From positions 416,639-480,638 of the forward strand of contig NW_026728916.1 in the NCBI RefSeq assembly GCF_030272615.1: DNA of 64,000 nucleotides. The letters are read 5' to 3'. Below the pieces are notes generated by a model. It had not been told where the DNA came from. It searched no databases and worked only from the letters and a program-made list of their open reading frames with translations. Below are positions 35,612-48,300 of the stretch, piece after piece. The DNA is from Cryptomeria japonica (lineage: Eukaryota > Streptophyta > Pinopsida > Cupressales > Cupressaceae). Both the position numbers and the translations under genes were made by a program. The first letter of the stretch is position 1. Each line of letters opens with the position of its first letter.

Positions 35612-37042
35612 ATGGCATACAAAAATGTGGTCACAATGCTTGCGGTAAATCTGTTCATGTGCTGCTTTTGTACGTTACTTCTTGCGGAAGCTATGCGCGC
35701 AAACCACCAGTTCAGAAGTGATTCAGCCTTTAGCAGGCTCAAAAGAATGGAATCCTCAATTAAAGCTCAAAGTACAGGAAAACTGGAACCTCTAGTGGGT
35801 ATGGGTATTCCTGAGGTGGGCGAGGACAGAGCATATTTCATGATAATCGGAATGGGAACGCCACCAATAAGCATACGCTCACAAGTTGATACGGGCAGCG
35901 ATCTAATTTGGTTTGACTGCACAGCCCTCCCCACGAGTTCCTCTACCTTCAAATCTCTCCCCTGCCCATCTTCCCTCTGCTCTAATCTTCCCAATTCGAC
36001 CTGTTCAACCAGCTGTCAATTTTCTCATAATTACACAGGCAGCCGGAACATATCGGGCGAGTTATTCTCGGAGACCTTCACCATGACAAATGGAAGCGGG
36101 ACTTCGCATTCCTTTGCTGGAGTAGCATTTGGGTGTAGCCATGACACCCAGCGAGACGGCGAGGTGGGTGCTGACGGCGTAGTGTGGAAAAATAGCCTCG
36201 TCGGGAGAAATGGCGTCGTGGGGCTTGGGCGACGGAAATTATCGCTCATCTCACAGATTGGCGAGTCTAAATTTTCCTACTGTCTTGCCGATGATTACTC
36301 GGAAGACTACGATGACATATCCTCCACGCCTCTCCTTTTCGGCAGCGCAGCAGAATTGAGCGCCACAGGAGTCTAGTCGACGATGATGATAAAAAACTCA
36401 GCCACGCCGGAGCTCAACAGCTACTATTACCTCTCAGTGGAAGGAATAAGTGTGGGGAACTTATCTGTGAATATTCCGCAAGGAACGTTCGATATACAAG
36501 CGAATGGAAGCGGGGGATTCATCATTGACTCTGTAACACCGTATACTGTTTTACCGAATGGAGCCTTCACTGCAGTAGGATCTGTTTTGGATTCTTTTTC
36601 GGATTCTTCTCCTTGGTACAAGAGAATTAACATCTCTCGAGATGGGTTTAGTCTATGCTATCAAGCAACTTATGCCTTTGCACCTTATCTGAATATGACG
36701 TTTCACATGGGTGGGGGCGCAGACTATGTTATTGAAGGAAAACAGAATTTCATTACATATACAGACGTTGATCCATCTGTAGTGTGTCTGGCAGTGCTGG
36801 ATATGGGGGATGCTTCTGTTGAAGGTGTGCCAGCCGTCCTTGGAAATTTCCAACAACAAAATTATCATATTCTCTACGACAATGGCAATGAGACTCTTTC
36901 GTTTGTCCCCACCAATTGCAGGCGTCTTATCAATGGCCCTTTATTCTATCCCGAATACACACAGTCTAAAGCTCCAACTTTGAGCTGCCATGGTTTGTCG
37001 CTGGTGATACTTTCTATTGTAATTTCTTTATTAATAGATTAA
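35612..37042 (+). pseudogene. nepenthesin-like aspartic protease, inactivated
   Basis: Paralogue of the 31167-32603 gene, head-to-head with it. The frame is continuous over 477 codons apart from one TAG at 36374-36376 (codon 255), where the intact gene has CAG (Gln) followed by the same TCGACGATG. It has a signal peptide, propeptide and first motif DTGS (Asp93), and a C-terminal hydrophobic tail after QSKAP as in the paralogue. Other damage: the second catalytic motif is DSVT instead of DSGT (Val codon 36533-36535); about 10-15 residues are missing after WFDC; and a short extra segment (WKNSLVGRNG) precedes GVVGLGR. AATAAA follows at 37051. The Gly-to-Val change alone would probably abolish activity, so it is a pseudogene even if the stop were read through. 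Confidence 0.9.
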
Positions 37043-37056
37043 TCAAACGCAATAAA

Positions 37057-39371
37057 ATTTCCAAGTTGTTGCTTGATATCAATCGTATGTTAACTGAAAG
37101 TAACCATCGCTCCATAATGTTGAATGGGCATGTTGGATAAATAAAGAACACTATAAATGAAGATATTAGTCAATAAATTATTTGATATAGTACATATAAA
37201 TGATGCCACTGATTATTCATATTTATAATTGTTTTTTTCTATTGTTGTGTAATTTAAAATAGGTTGAAACATTTTTAATAATTTTTATTATGAACATTTC
37301 ATTCAAAGATATTAGTTAATAGATTGTTTGATATAGTATTATTATTTCATATATATATATTTTTTCTTTTGTTATAATGTAATTTGAAATAGGCTGAAAA
37401 TATTTATTTGTTTAGATTTGATAATGATTAAATTTTGGTTAATTTGGTCAAGCAATTTTAATTGTAATAATTGTGATGTTGAATCATATTGAACTTTTCA
37501 TGAAAGTTCAATCAATTGTTTGGAGGTTCAAACTCATCAAAATGAAAAGGAATCATTCAATTTAATATTAATACAAATATATATTAAATAAAATATTAAG
37601 ATTTGTTCTTTTAGAAATTTATAAATCATGAGCAATAATAATAAGGGGTATTAACTTTTAGTAACAGCATGCTTTGCATGACATTGTGCTTTCCTCAAAA
37701 TCATTTGCACATTCCCATCTATTTAGAGTTTTGATATTTACAAATAGAAAAAACTATTGTAGCATCTCTAATAACTTTTTGTTTGTTTTCAAGAAAAGAA
37801 TGACCATTATAGCGAAATATAATCATTAAATTACCGCAATAGATGCAAAGCTCAACTTAGTTAATATATCAAGACTTTTATCCCTGCACATATGAAATGC
37901 TCTTTTTTTTATTTTTATTTTTATAGTTTTCTATATTTTTTAAATTTTCTACATCACACCCCCCAAGAATAACAAGTTTCTATTGTAATAGAAATTTAAA
38001 TTGCACCTTCTAAGCTAGAAAATTTAGAAAAACCTTACATAACTTTAAATTACATTCTAATATAAGTATAAATTCATATGATAGTAGTAACAACATTCAT
38101 TTAATTTAAGTGTAAAATGAGAAAAATAATGACAACATTGATATGCAAGCTAGAAAACAAATTTATTAAATTAACATTTCCCCAAGTGCATTCACAAGAA
38201 AACTATCATGGATGGTGCAATATGGCAACTCAAAAGGAACTTCAAATGATTTATCGATTCTCTTCAATATAGGTACAATATTATTAGTGTATGATATAAC
38301 ATTGTATTAATTGTTATTACACCTGATATGATGCATGTAACCTTTTGAAATGTTAGAACAGCATCTTATATGACTATTCTAGCGTTTTGATGATTGGTAT
38401 AATGACACATATGATTGATGTAGGCTTCCAAAATACTAAAATAACACCTTATTTAACTAGTATAACTTTATAACAATTAGAACAACACCTTATATGACTA
38501 ATTAAATACTAAGGATGATTAGTGGTGGCTGGGAATGATGTAAACTAATAAATATGTAATTTGACCTTGCGGTTGGGATTTACTAATTTTACTCCTCCAA
38601 AGGTAGTTCTTAGGTATGGTTGACTAGAAATATAATAAAGAATTCATATCCATAAGTTTTTAATGCACACCAACTCTCTAAAGCCTTCAAAATTAATGCA
38701 ACAACCCTTAAATACAATAAGAAAAATTCTATTACCTCTATAATATATCTTTAAATATCTAATGAATCAATGAAGTATTTAATAAACTATTATCTCGTAG
38801 GTCTATCTCTCAAAAATCTATCAAAAAATGGTCAAACACAGGTGTTGGGCACCCTACTCGAGGTGTTTCCACCTATTCAAAAGTCATCACAACTTTTAAT
38901 AGTCTACTCTATGCTCTTATACCACTTTTGATGTTAGATATAAACTTGCACACACAGAAAAAAAGGAAGAAGGGTTATGTTGTATAATGTCTTCCCTAAA
39001 TCAAAATCCATGCTAGTGTTCCCAACTTGATAATAACTATAATCATGAAAAAAAATGCACACCTAAAAAAGATGGAAGAAAAATAATATTGAAATGTTAA
39101 ATGAAATGATTACACCTTAAGAATGAAACCCTCTCATGGAGTTTTGCATAATTTTAGTGGCGTAATGATATTTATGGAAGTCCTCCAAATGTTTTGTACA
39201 ACCATTAAGATATAAGTTATCTAAAGCAGATACCGAGTTGAATAGTTTAGATTGGTTAATAGGAAAATGATAGCTAAATTTCAGTATAACAGATGTCAAA
39301 CCAAAATTCTCAAAATCTTATCTTATTTATGGTTTCCGACTCATCTATTATTATTGTAGTTTCTATCTGAA
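37057..39371. other. AT-rich spacer with a weak short repeat
   Basis: No genes seen. A 20-25 base phrase (gaacaacaccttatatgact) recurs in degenerate form at 38356, 38441 and 38480. Confidence 0.5.
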
Positions 39372-40060
39372 TCAATCGCATAAGAAAAGAAGAGCTAGAA
39401 AGCAACGAAGTTTCTGCCTATGAATGCAGGGACTGAGTTTGCGAAAAGGAGTCAGTCTATGGTTGAGCCACTTGCAAACTATGAAATGGTTCTCCATTGT
39501 GTGTATGGTTCTCCACTTGTAGACAGTTGTGAAATGGTTCTTCAGGGTTCTCCATTCAATTTCAAAAGATTCTTTCCCCTCCATTGAATTTAAAAATTTA
39601 CTAAGGCATACCTTAGTTAAACTTCCCCACCACCTTGTCCAGCATACCCTTGAGATTCTGTTGATCCAGTCGCCTATAGATAAGTAGGGGGTAGCTTCGC
39701 CGAGAGCACCTGTTCCAGATCCTGAAGCAGCGAAGAGAGCAAAGGCAAAGCCCAGTAGCAAAAGGTGATACTACCAAGCCATAAAGTTCTCGCGAGCTAC
39801 CCCCCACCAATATTGATAGCTTGTTCCGACTTTATGCACATTGCCTAGTTTATCCTAATAAGCATCCGTATAATAACCAGCAGCACCAGAGCAAGCAGAG
39901 GCAGTAGTAGGAGAGGCGTAGGAAATGGCGAGAGCATAGGCTTCAGTGGCAAAGCAAGCACCACAACTAATAGCATCAGAGCTGGTCTACAACCTATATT
40001 AACAAATCTTCCAAAATTTTGTCTATCAGAAATTATTGTCAACTAAAACTTTCATCAACT
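39372..40060. other. locally GC-richer segment, unassigned
   Basis: Overlapping minus-strand ORFs (39761-39372, 39810-39613, 40042-39845) show no domain, though composition differs from the AT-rich surroundings, suggesting decayed coding or LTR sequence. A short phrase (gaaatggttctccatt and variants) repeats at 39483-39560. It lies just 3' of the ABC transporter remnant. Confidence 0.3.
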
Positions 40061-40089
40061 AACAGATTTTTTGATTTGAATACCCCGCA

Positions 40090-41360
40090 TGTCATTAGAT
40101 TTTATAAAATTTAAGACTTCCTGGTCGATTACACCTGTTGTGATGCTTTTCACTCCATTCAGTCTACTAGAGCCTAAGAATATATTTGCAGCATACATGG
40201 TTCCCATCATCATGAACAGGTCCTGTTCGCTATCTTGCTCTTGATTTTATTACACTTGAATCTTAGTAATTATGGATTAGAATTAAAACAAAAACACAGA
40301 TATTGCTTACTATGAAATTTGAATATTCCAATTGAACTATAGAGTGCCATATTTTATCGTGAAAAGTTAATTCAACTCCAACTTCATATCACATCGGCTC
40401 ACATATTTGTCCCTTGTTGCCAGTAGATGATACCACAGATCAATCTTGAGATAAAAGTGAAAGAAAAACATAGCAGATTGTAACCAGGACTTCGCCAATA
40501 TGTTTAAAACTGTTTCAGAAAATAACATGTAAATTGTATCCAAAGATTTTGAGCATATAGAGCTGGAAAGTAAAGATCCTTGGCAGCAGAAACATGGACA
40601 CTTAACTCCTTAACTAGTTAAATATTTTACCTTTATAAAATGCTATATTTCAGTATTTGAAAATAATTAGAAGATCCAAAGATTCTGACCGAGATGGAAG
40701 ATGAAGAAGTGATTGGAAATGAATTGTTGTAATGAGCTTCACTTGTACTTACCTACAAAGATTCAATTCTTTGTAGATCTCAGTGAATTTTCTACCAAGT
40801 TGGTGCGCAACAGCCACAGAGGTTACCTCTAACATCAAAGTTGCAGGATTATGCCCATCCCTCATCTTGAGAATGGCCGGAATAGCCTTCAAGAAAATTA
40901 TACCAATATTCACTCAAACCTTGCCTCATAATTTTTAGGCATAAATGACACTCAAGAAAAACCATACTTTCTTGGTATAGGGAATTTCTTTCTACCTCAA
41001 AATATTCTATTAGATTTTTTTATTGAAGGCCCAGTGCACCAGCATTAATGATTTCACTTTCCCACTTCACTAACAACAACTGCAATAAATGAAAAATTCA
41101 CCAAGATTAGACTACAAAAAGAAGAATCTACCATTCTCAAATGTCATACCCCATGTAATTACCTCATCAAATGCTTAAAAAATATCAATACTTGGCTGGT
41201 GAATAGTGCAAACTACGATACACCCTGTATCCACAGTATTCCGCACTGCACATATTATAATAGCAGCAACCCGAGCATCTAAAGCCGAGGTGCGCTCATC
41301 CATGAATATGACTGAAGTTCATTTGTTGCTTCTAAAGCTCTCTTAACCAATTGACAATTT
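40090..41360 (-). pseudogene. ABCG/PDR-type ABC transporter remnant
   Basis: Three exon-like pieces in order on the minus strand belong to the second half of a full-size pleiotropic-drug-resistance (ABCG) transporter. At about 41350-41170 is the Walker B and H-loop region: [20 protein letters not shown], then [20 protein letters not shown], where functional members have DEPTSGLDARAAAIV. At about 40875-40745 is AILKMRDGHNPATLMLEVTS followed by a LGRKFTEIYKEL-like stretch. At about 40235-40095 is EQDLFMMMGTMYAANIFLG, the start of the second membrane domain. In-frame stops precede Walker B, and key residues (Pro and Gly of DEPTSG) are changed. Walker A and signature are not found nearby. Inactive relic; pieces may reflect real introns. 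Confidence 0.75.
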
Positions 41361-41866
41361 TTTGTATTTATGGCACTTTGTAAAGCATTAAAATGCTCCA
41401 GAGGTGATAAGATCTAAGCTGGAATTATGCTGCCAAAGTAGACAAGAAGCAATCACCCAAATTGAGGAATGCTTGAATGAGTTTCTGCATTCACTCTGGT
41501 TCCAGAGAACCATAAGATTCTTCCTCTAAAATTTTATTCAAGCATAATGAATGAAACCAAAAATTGAAATAAAATGGGGAATGAATTTAGGGTTCAAGCT
41601 AGTGTTGAAAAGTGAAATTGCTCTTAGAAACCAAACATAGAAGTTCAGGTAATTCCAACCAGAGTATACATAGCATAAACAAGATATTTTCACATACACG
41701 CACTACTTATTTGAAACATATAACTTCAAATGATACAAAAAAATTCCTATGCAAAATGTTGACAAAGAAAATCACATGGACAAACAATATGGCCAAAAAA
41801 GATTAATTTAATCTTTACTCTTGTTGCGTAAACTAGTTACCACTAAGACAAATCTATTAGGCATAC

Positions 41867-42675
41867 CTTTATCAAATCTGCTAGATAATGTACGTCTATG
41901 TCATCAGAAACAATCGCTTTATTGAGTTGGTTTCGTAAATGCTCTTCTTCTGTACTCTCTGCATTTATGCAGAATATACCTTCCATTTGCAAGCTCATAT
42001 AAAACAAATGTCAGTGAGACCGCAAGACAATTGTGAACTCCTCAAGCACTATTCAGATGCAATGAAATATGTTTATTATGTAAGAATAGAACTACATACC
42101 TTCAAACCTCCTTAGGCATACAGCCATTCCTGCATAAGCAAAAGAATAGGGAGCACATTGTTCCCTTTTGAATCATAACAGCACAACATTGATTCTACCG
42201 ACAACCCAAAGACGCACTGCAAAATATTTTTTAAAAGGAATAAGATGCACATCCGTACAATTTGCCATTAGAAAATATATAATCCACCAGCTGTTGAATC
42301 TGAAGGATATGAAACATGACCAGACAGAATTAAAAAAGAAGCTGGAAGGCAACTATAGGAGAAGAGATGCAAATGTAGCATAGCAGACCTAGAACTAAAG
42401 AGACCAAAAATAAAAAAAATATAATCCATCCAACTTTCATCAGTTACCGTTACTTCGTAACACTAACAAATCTATGATATCCGTCTCACCAGTTTGATCG
42501 CTATCTGGCATGCAACATACATGATAAAAATGATTTGCCACCAGAAAAGATCACAAAGGATGAAAGAAAATATGAGAAGACAACTGTTTACTTATTTACC
42601 GATACCAGCTCCTGTAGATCTTGCAATGTACTGGCAGAGACCTCGTCGATAGTGCGTTCTCTTGCATTGATACCT
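41867..42675 (-). other. three exon-like pieces of an unidentified gene
   Basis: Minus-strand islands with coding-like composition: 42675-42605 (INARERTIDEVSASTLQDLQ...) followed by GTAAAT; about 42505-42440 (PDSDQTGETDIIDLLVLRSN); and about 41968-41870 (AESTEEEHLRNQLNKAIVSD, then DDIDVHYLADLIK) followed by GTATGC. Each is flanked by plausible AG/GT sites. They do not match the ABC transporter pieces and I cannot name a family. They could be a broken gene whose 5' part is beyond element F. Confidence 0.3.
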
Positions 42676-42714
42676 ACAAATTCATCTACCAACTAATTGC
42701 AGACTACCAAAATA

Positions 42715-43127
42715 TGTTGGATTAAAGATAATTGATGTCGCAAACATGCATACAACTCATGCTTTAATTGTAGAACTCCAGTTCTTTCTATGCACAAGAA
42801 GAAAACTTTTTTCAGTTTTTTTGAGACAATTATTTCAGTTTTATTTTTAGTGGAATAAATCATGTGTACTCACATGTTTTATTTTTAGGAGACTATTCAA
42901 TTAATTATTTTATTTAAATAATGCATAATGAATGTAATCAGGAATGAATTATTTGTTGGAAGAGGTTGCAACCTCTATAAAAACTCCTAAATTGCAATGT
43001 TTAGTATGGCTTGCAACAATTTAATTTGGTTTTCCAGATTTGACTAAAAGATTTGTGTTTGTAATTAAAAGATTTCTTTTCTTTAATGAATTTGTTGTAG
43101 CAGTTCTTTGTTTTTCAGAATTCAACA
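42715..43127 (+). repeat. 5' LTR of element F
   Basis: It runs from TGTTGGATTA to gaattcaaca. It aligns with 50651-51100 through aagataattgatg, gcatacaactcatg, aaataaatcatgtg, ggaagaggttg, aacctctataaaaact and gcaacaatttaatt. The tandem cctctataaaa is the probable TATA box. Confidence 0.85.
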
Positions 43128-43129
43128 AA

Positions 43130-43141
43130 TGGTATTAGAGC
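43130..43141 (+). other. primer-binding site of element F
   Basis: TGGTATTAGAGC, one change from the initiator-Met copia site, two bases after the LTR. Confidence 0.75.
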
Positions 43142-43507
43142 ATTAGAAGGGATCCATGGAAGAGTTCAAGAATTTGCAGTGTTGAAAAAGATTGTGGGAA
43201 AGTCCATTACTGTTATTGGAAGTCAGAAAGGAAGGTTGCAGATCCCTGAAAGGTGAGATTTCAGTCACCAATAATTATTGAAGTCTTTGTTTCCTTAGTC
43301 GCTTGATTGTAGAAGCTTCCATAAAAGAAGTTTGAAGAAAATTGAAAAGTCTTAGAAGAGAAAGAAGAGCGTAGAAGAAGTGTATTAGGGAAATTTAAAT
43401 TGTGTGTTTGAATGGGAAAAATAGGAAAAAAGACGAAAAAACAAAACACAAGTTTAATTTGTGAGAAGGATCTATTGAAAGAAGAATTGATGAAAACAAA
43501 CAAGTGT

Positions 43508-43529
43508 AATTCAAAATTAATGGAAACTA
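43508..43529 (+). repeat. target-site duplication of the LINE, left copy
   Basis: aattcaaaattaatggaaac here and aattcagaattgatagaaac at 49581-49602 differ at three positions over about 21 bases. Both read as the same codons of the element F ORF. Confidence 0.85.
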
Positions 43530-43903
43530 AAATGAGATTGAAGATGGCATCGTTCGCAAAGGAGTCTACTGGGTTTCAAGCTAGGGCATCGATGCCTTAG
43601 CTCATGGGTAGTTGTTGTCTGCTGGTGCGTCCAGGGGAGGGTGGTGGAGTTTAGTGTAGGGAGGGGAGGAGTTTCTTTAGGGGTGGTAGGTATTGGTGGT
43701 TGAGTGGTGGTCTGCGGGAGGAGGGTTGTGTTGCGCATGACAAGGGCTCGGGGTTCCCTGCAGGCCCATGGATAGCCAGTGGGGTAGGGGGGTTGTCTTC
43801 TTTTCCATTCAGTGGTGCTTGGGAGGGGTGGGTTTTTGTTACCTTGCAGGGGTGTGATTCCTTGCTTTTTCCCCTTTGGGATGTGGGTTTTTTGTGAGGT
43901 ACA

Positions 43904-45326
43904 ATGTCTAGTATTGAGGGAGAGGCCTCGAAGGCACCTCCCATCATGGATTTTCATGTCATGGTGGGTTCAAAGTCCCCATCCCAAAGTATCAAGACTT
44001 TTGATAGAATCTTTTTGCCTCAGATTCGGGGTTTGGTAGTGATGGTGGTTCTTGGATTACAAAGATTAATGGCTGTCTGGAGAGATGCAGTGAGAGACTG
44101 AAGTTGGTTATTCCTCCAAAGATGATAGCTGAAGATGTTGAATACTTTTCAAAACACTCACTATGTTACAAGTTTTTGGGGATGATGGTTTCTCTGCAAT
44201 TTTTGGAAAAATAGGTGCAGAGGACTTGGGCAGCAGAAGGGGAAATGGAGATTATGCTATTGGAAAACAACTACTTCATGGTTACATTCAACTGCATGGA
44301 GGATCACAATAGGGTTTTTGAAGGAGGCCTGTATTTTTACAACCAGGTGGGGTTGTTCATCAAACCTTGACATGCAAGGTTTAAACCTTCAGAGGAGAGC
44401 CTGAATAGGGTCCCAGTGTGGGTTTGATTATAGCATTTTCCGGTGAAATGCTATCAAGAGGATGTGTTGTGGATGATCACTTCATTGCTTGGGAAGCTTG
44501 TTGGATCTTCAACGCAAACCCTAGGGAGAAAGGTAATGAATTTTCTTGTATCTATGTTGAAATTGATCTTAGTAAACCTTTACCAAATATGATAGATATG
44601 TGTGCGGGCTCTTATTCTTGGGTTCAATAGTTGTATTATGAGAATTTTCCATTTCGGCGCCGTCTATGTCATGAGTATGGTCATTTACAGTGCAAGTGTC
44701 CTAGGTATAAACTGGTGGTGCGCCAACATCAACAGTTGACCCATAACGTAGATGGGCCTGATAAAGGAAAAGATGCCATGTTGGATGAGGTAGTGGGTGT
44801 AGATAGTTGTCTTAGTTAGGACAAAGAAAAGGAATCAAGGACAAAAGAGGTCCTTGAAGGAGACACAAGAGGAGGACACCTTTAACAGATTTGAAGCCTT
44901 GGATGAACTTATCCAATAGGAAGTGAACCCTGGGTTAATTTCTTTGGATCAAGGTGCATCAAGGTTGGTTCTAGAAAGTGTGATCTGGACTCTACCCAAG
45001 CTCTGCAAGTGTTTGGAAGTCAGAAAATAGAGATGGATCAGCGAGTAGTGGCCCAATTGGGACCCACTTCTAGTGCAGAAGTGAAGTTGGCTGGGGGAGA
45101 GTGTTCTCCTGTAGCTCAAACATTGGAATTTGCTGAGGTCAAAAGTAATAAAACCTCCTTACACCTGGGTCTTCATCAAAAAGACATTAAGAAAGGAGCA
45201 TCGAAGAAGAATTCGAAGGTTGGCAGAAAGAAGGATTTGGATAAGATAAAATTGATGGGAGAGAATTTGGTTGAGTCAGGGTCAGTAAAGACTCTGGATT
45301 CTCATTTTTCCAATCCCCTAAAATGA
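43904..45326 (+). pseudogene. LINE ORF1 (nucleic-acid-binding, zinc knuckle)
   Basis: It starts MSSIEGEASKAPPIMDFHVM at 43904 after the G-rich leader. The middle matches plant L1 ORF1 proteins of the DUF4283/zf-CCHC_4 type: RVPVWV-like context near 44410, then NFPFRRRLCHEYGHLQCKCP at 44637-44700. In that knuckle the first Cys is Arg, so only part of the zinc site remains. A Lys-rich C-terminal tail (KDIKKGASKKNSKVGRKKD) ends at 45326. Several stops and frameshifts interrupt it. The terminal TGA overlaps the ORF2 start as ATGA. Confidence 0.75.
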
Positions 45327-48300
45327 TTGTGCTATCATGGAATGTGAGGGGCTTGAACAAAGGCCCTAGACAAAAAATTGTTTGGGAGTTGATAAGGAGT
45401 CATTCACCTGATGTCCTTTTTGGCAAGAAACTAAACTTTTTGTGGAAAGTATGATGGGTGTGGTGTTGAAGCTTTGGAGGAGAGGTGAGTGTCAATGTAT
45501 TGTAGTAGTTGGCTCCTCTAGAGGGGTGGCCTATCTTTGGAACCCCTTGAGGATTCATCCTATTTAGTGGGTTGCTTCCAGATCTTATTTATCCAGGGTT
45601 TCCTCTAGTCTTGAGACTGGGGAATATATCTTGTTTACTAACATTTATGCCCCCACTAATTTTTAGGGTAAGCAGAATTTATGGTCTCACATTTCTTTTA
45701 TGTGAGGGTTGTTCCCTTTTCATCCTTGGATTATGATGGGAGATTTCAATGCTATTTTAGAGTTGTGTTAGAAGAAGGGTGGTGTTATGCATTTGTAACC
45801 TTCTTCTTTCCTTCTCCAGAATAGTATATCTTCATTCCATCTTATTGATATTAAGCCTGGTAATTATCTGTTCACATGGAACAACAGGAGGGTAGGGGAG
45901 TATTGGATTGCAGAGATTTTGGATTGCTTTCTGGGTTTTGGTTTTTGGGTTGGTGGGGGGTGGTCCACATCTTTGGAGATTCTAGACTGGAGAGGGTCGG
46001 ACCACTAGCCCATAAAGTTGGTGTCTTCTTCTGCTCGAGTCACCCTCACTCATTCATTCAAATTCTAGCTTATGTGGTTACGGGATCCTTCTTTAGAGGA
46101 TCATGTTGCGGAGTAGTGGAGGAAAGGGAGGCCAACTTTTGGCACTGCTATGTACACTTTTGCCAAGAAGTTGCAATTTGTTAAGGTTCAGTTTAAATGG
46201 TGGAACCACCCGTGTTTCAAGAATATTTTTCATGCTAAGAAAGGTGCTCAAATAGTGTTCAATGGCATTACCAGGGAAATAAGAGAGCATGGTTTGTCTG
46301 AATCCTTTCTTAGGGAAGAAGACAGAGAAGTCAAGGCTTTAGAAGAATGCGAGCTTAGGGAGGAAGTCTATTGGAAAGAGAGAGCTCATATTGATTGGCA
46401 TCAAGCGGGGGACAAGAAGACTACATTCTTCTTCAATTTAGTGAAAGAAAGAAGACATGGCAATTCTATTCCTGTTCTGGCCAATGTTAAAGGTGAGTAG
46501 TGTTTATCCTTGCACGATATCTCTAGGGAGTCTATACAATATTTTTGGTCCTTCTTTAGTGAGGATATGTAGGGGAAATCAGAAGAGGAGAATCAGGTTC
46601 TTTCTTGTATTCCTTCTATAGTTACTAGGGAGATGAATGAGTAGCTTATGGGTCCTATTTTGCTAGAAGAACTTGAGAGGATTATTTTTCACATGAGGAA
46701 AGGAAAAGACCCTGGTCCAGATGGGTTTCCAATTGAGTTCTTTCAAGATTTCTGGGATATTATCAAATTGGACTTATTGGAGGTGGTCCAAGAGTCCCAG
46801 AGGAATAAGAAGATGCTTCATGCATTGAATGCAACTTTCATTACACTAATCCCCAAGTGTGATGGGGTTGACTGGTTAGGCCAGTTCCACCCTATCTCTC
46901 TCTGTAATATGATCTATAAGATCATTTCTAAGTTGATAGTAGAGAGGTTGAAGAACTGGCTTGGAGATGTCATCTTAGAGGAAGAGAGTGGGTTCGTGGA
47001 AGGTTGCCAAATCCTGGATGGTGTGATCATTGCTACTGATACCTGTAATTTTATGGAAGCTTCCAAGGAAAAAGCTATGTTTATTAAGATGGATATGGCT
47101 AAGGCTTATGATAGTCCATTAGTCCTTTATCCAGAAGATCCTTAGGGCCTTTGGCTTTGTTGATGAATGGATTCAATGGGTAATGAGTTGTGTTACATCT
47201 ACCTCCTTCTCTGTGCGAATTAATGGAGATCATACATAGTTTTTTGGTACATCTAGGGGTCTTCGTCAGGGGGACCCCCTCTCCCCGTACTTATTCATTC
47301 TTCTAGATGAGGGTCTGGGGAGGTTGATTAAGCATAATGTGGGTCTGGGTATTCTTCAAGGTTGGAGTTGGGGAAATGACTTGCATCCTCAATCTCATTT
47401 GCATTTTGCTGATGACACAACCCTGATGGGATTAGCTCGGATTAGAGAAGGTCCAAATCTATGTAAAGTTTTGGATGTTTATCTTTTTGCTTTAGGCCAG
47501 TTGATCAATGAGGATAAATCTACCATTCTCTTCTTCAACACACCTGGAACTATTCAGAGGAGGATTTCTCATATCCTGAGATTCCAGGTCGGTTCTCTTC
47601 CTTTGACTTACTTTGGTATTCCTATCTCTACTGGTAATCCTCCTAGGGATTCATGGTAGGGTATCTTGGATAAATTTTGCGTGAAGGTTGAACATTGGAC
47701 ACATAGATGGTTATCCTTTGTTGGGAGGGTTCAATTGATCCAATTGGTCGTTCAAGCTCTTTCGATTGATCATTGTATGCTCCAAGTGGCCCCTAAGTGG
47801 TTCTTGAAGGGATTGGATTCTTTGGGAAGACAATTCTTATGGGTAGGTAACCTGTCTTCCTACAAATGGTGTCTTGTCAATTGGGACTTGGTGTGTAGCC
47901 CGAAGCAGTTGGGTGATCTTGGCTTAAGGCAATTTGTTTTATTTGGGGAGACTTTGGCGGCTAAATTGTACTGGAGGTTGTGTGTTAAACAAGATCAAGG
48001 TTGGGCTAGGATTTTGTCTTGTAAATATATGCAGAGCATCCCAAAGGAGGAAATCCCAAGATATCCACTTGAGGGAAAAGGTTCATCGATTTAGAGTACT
48101 CTCAAGAAAGGGGCTTTTGTTATAAAGGAAGGAGTTTTTTGGATATGTAAGAGGGGAGAAGAGGTTCTTTTCTGGTTCAACTCTTGGGATGGATATCCCC
48201 GCATCCTTGATCAGTTTCCCAACCTTGAGAACCTTTACCAGAGGTTCCTGGAGGCAGGTGGGTCTAGGGTGAGTGACTTTAAGGTTGTTTATAGGTGTGG

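Noticed and set aside
43651-44039. ORFs on both strands in the G-rich region
   Set aside because: Composition effect of the LINE 5' UTR; the real ORF1 starts at 43904.
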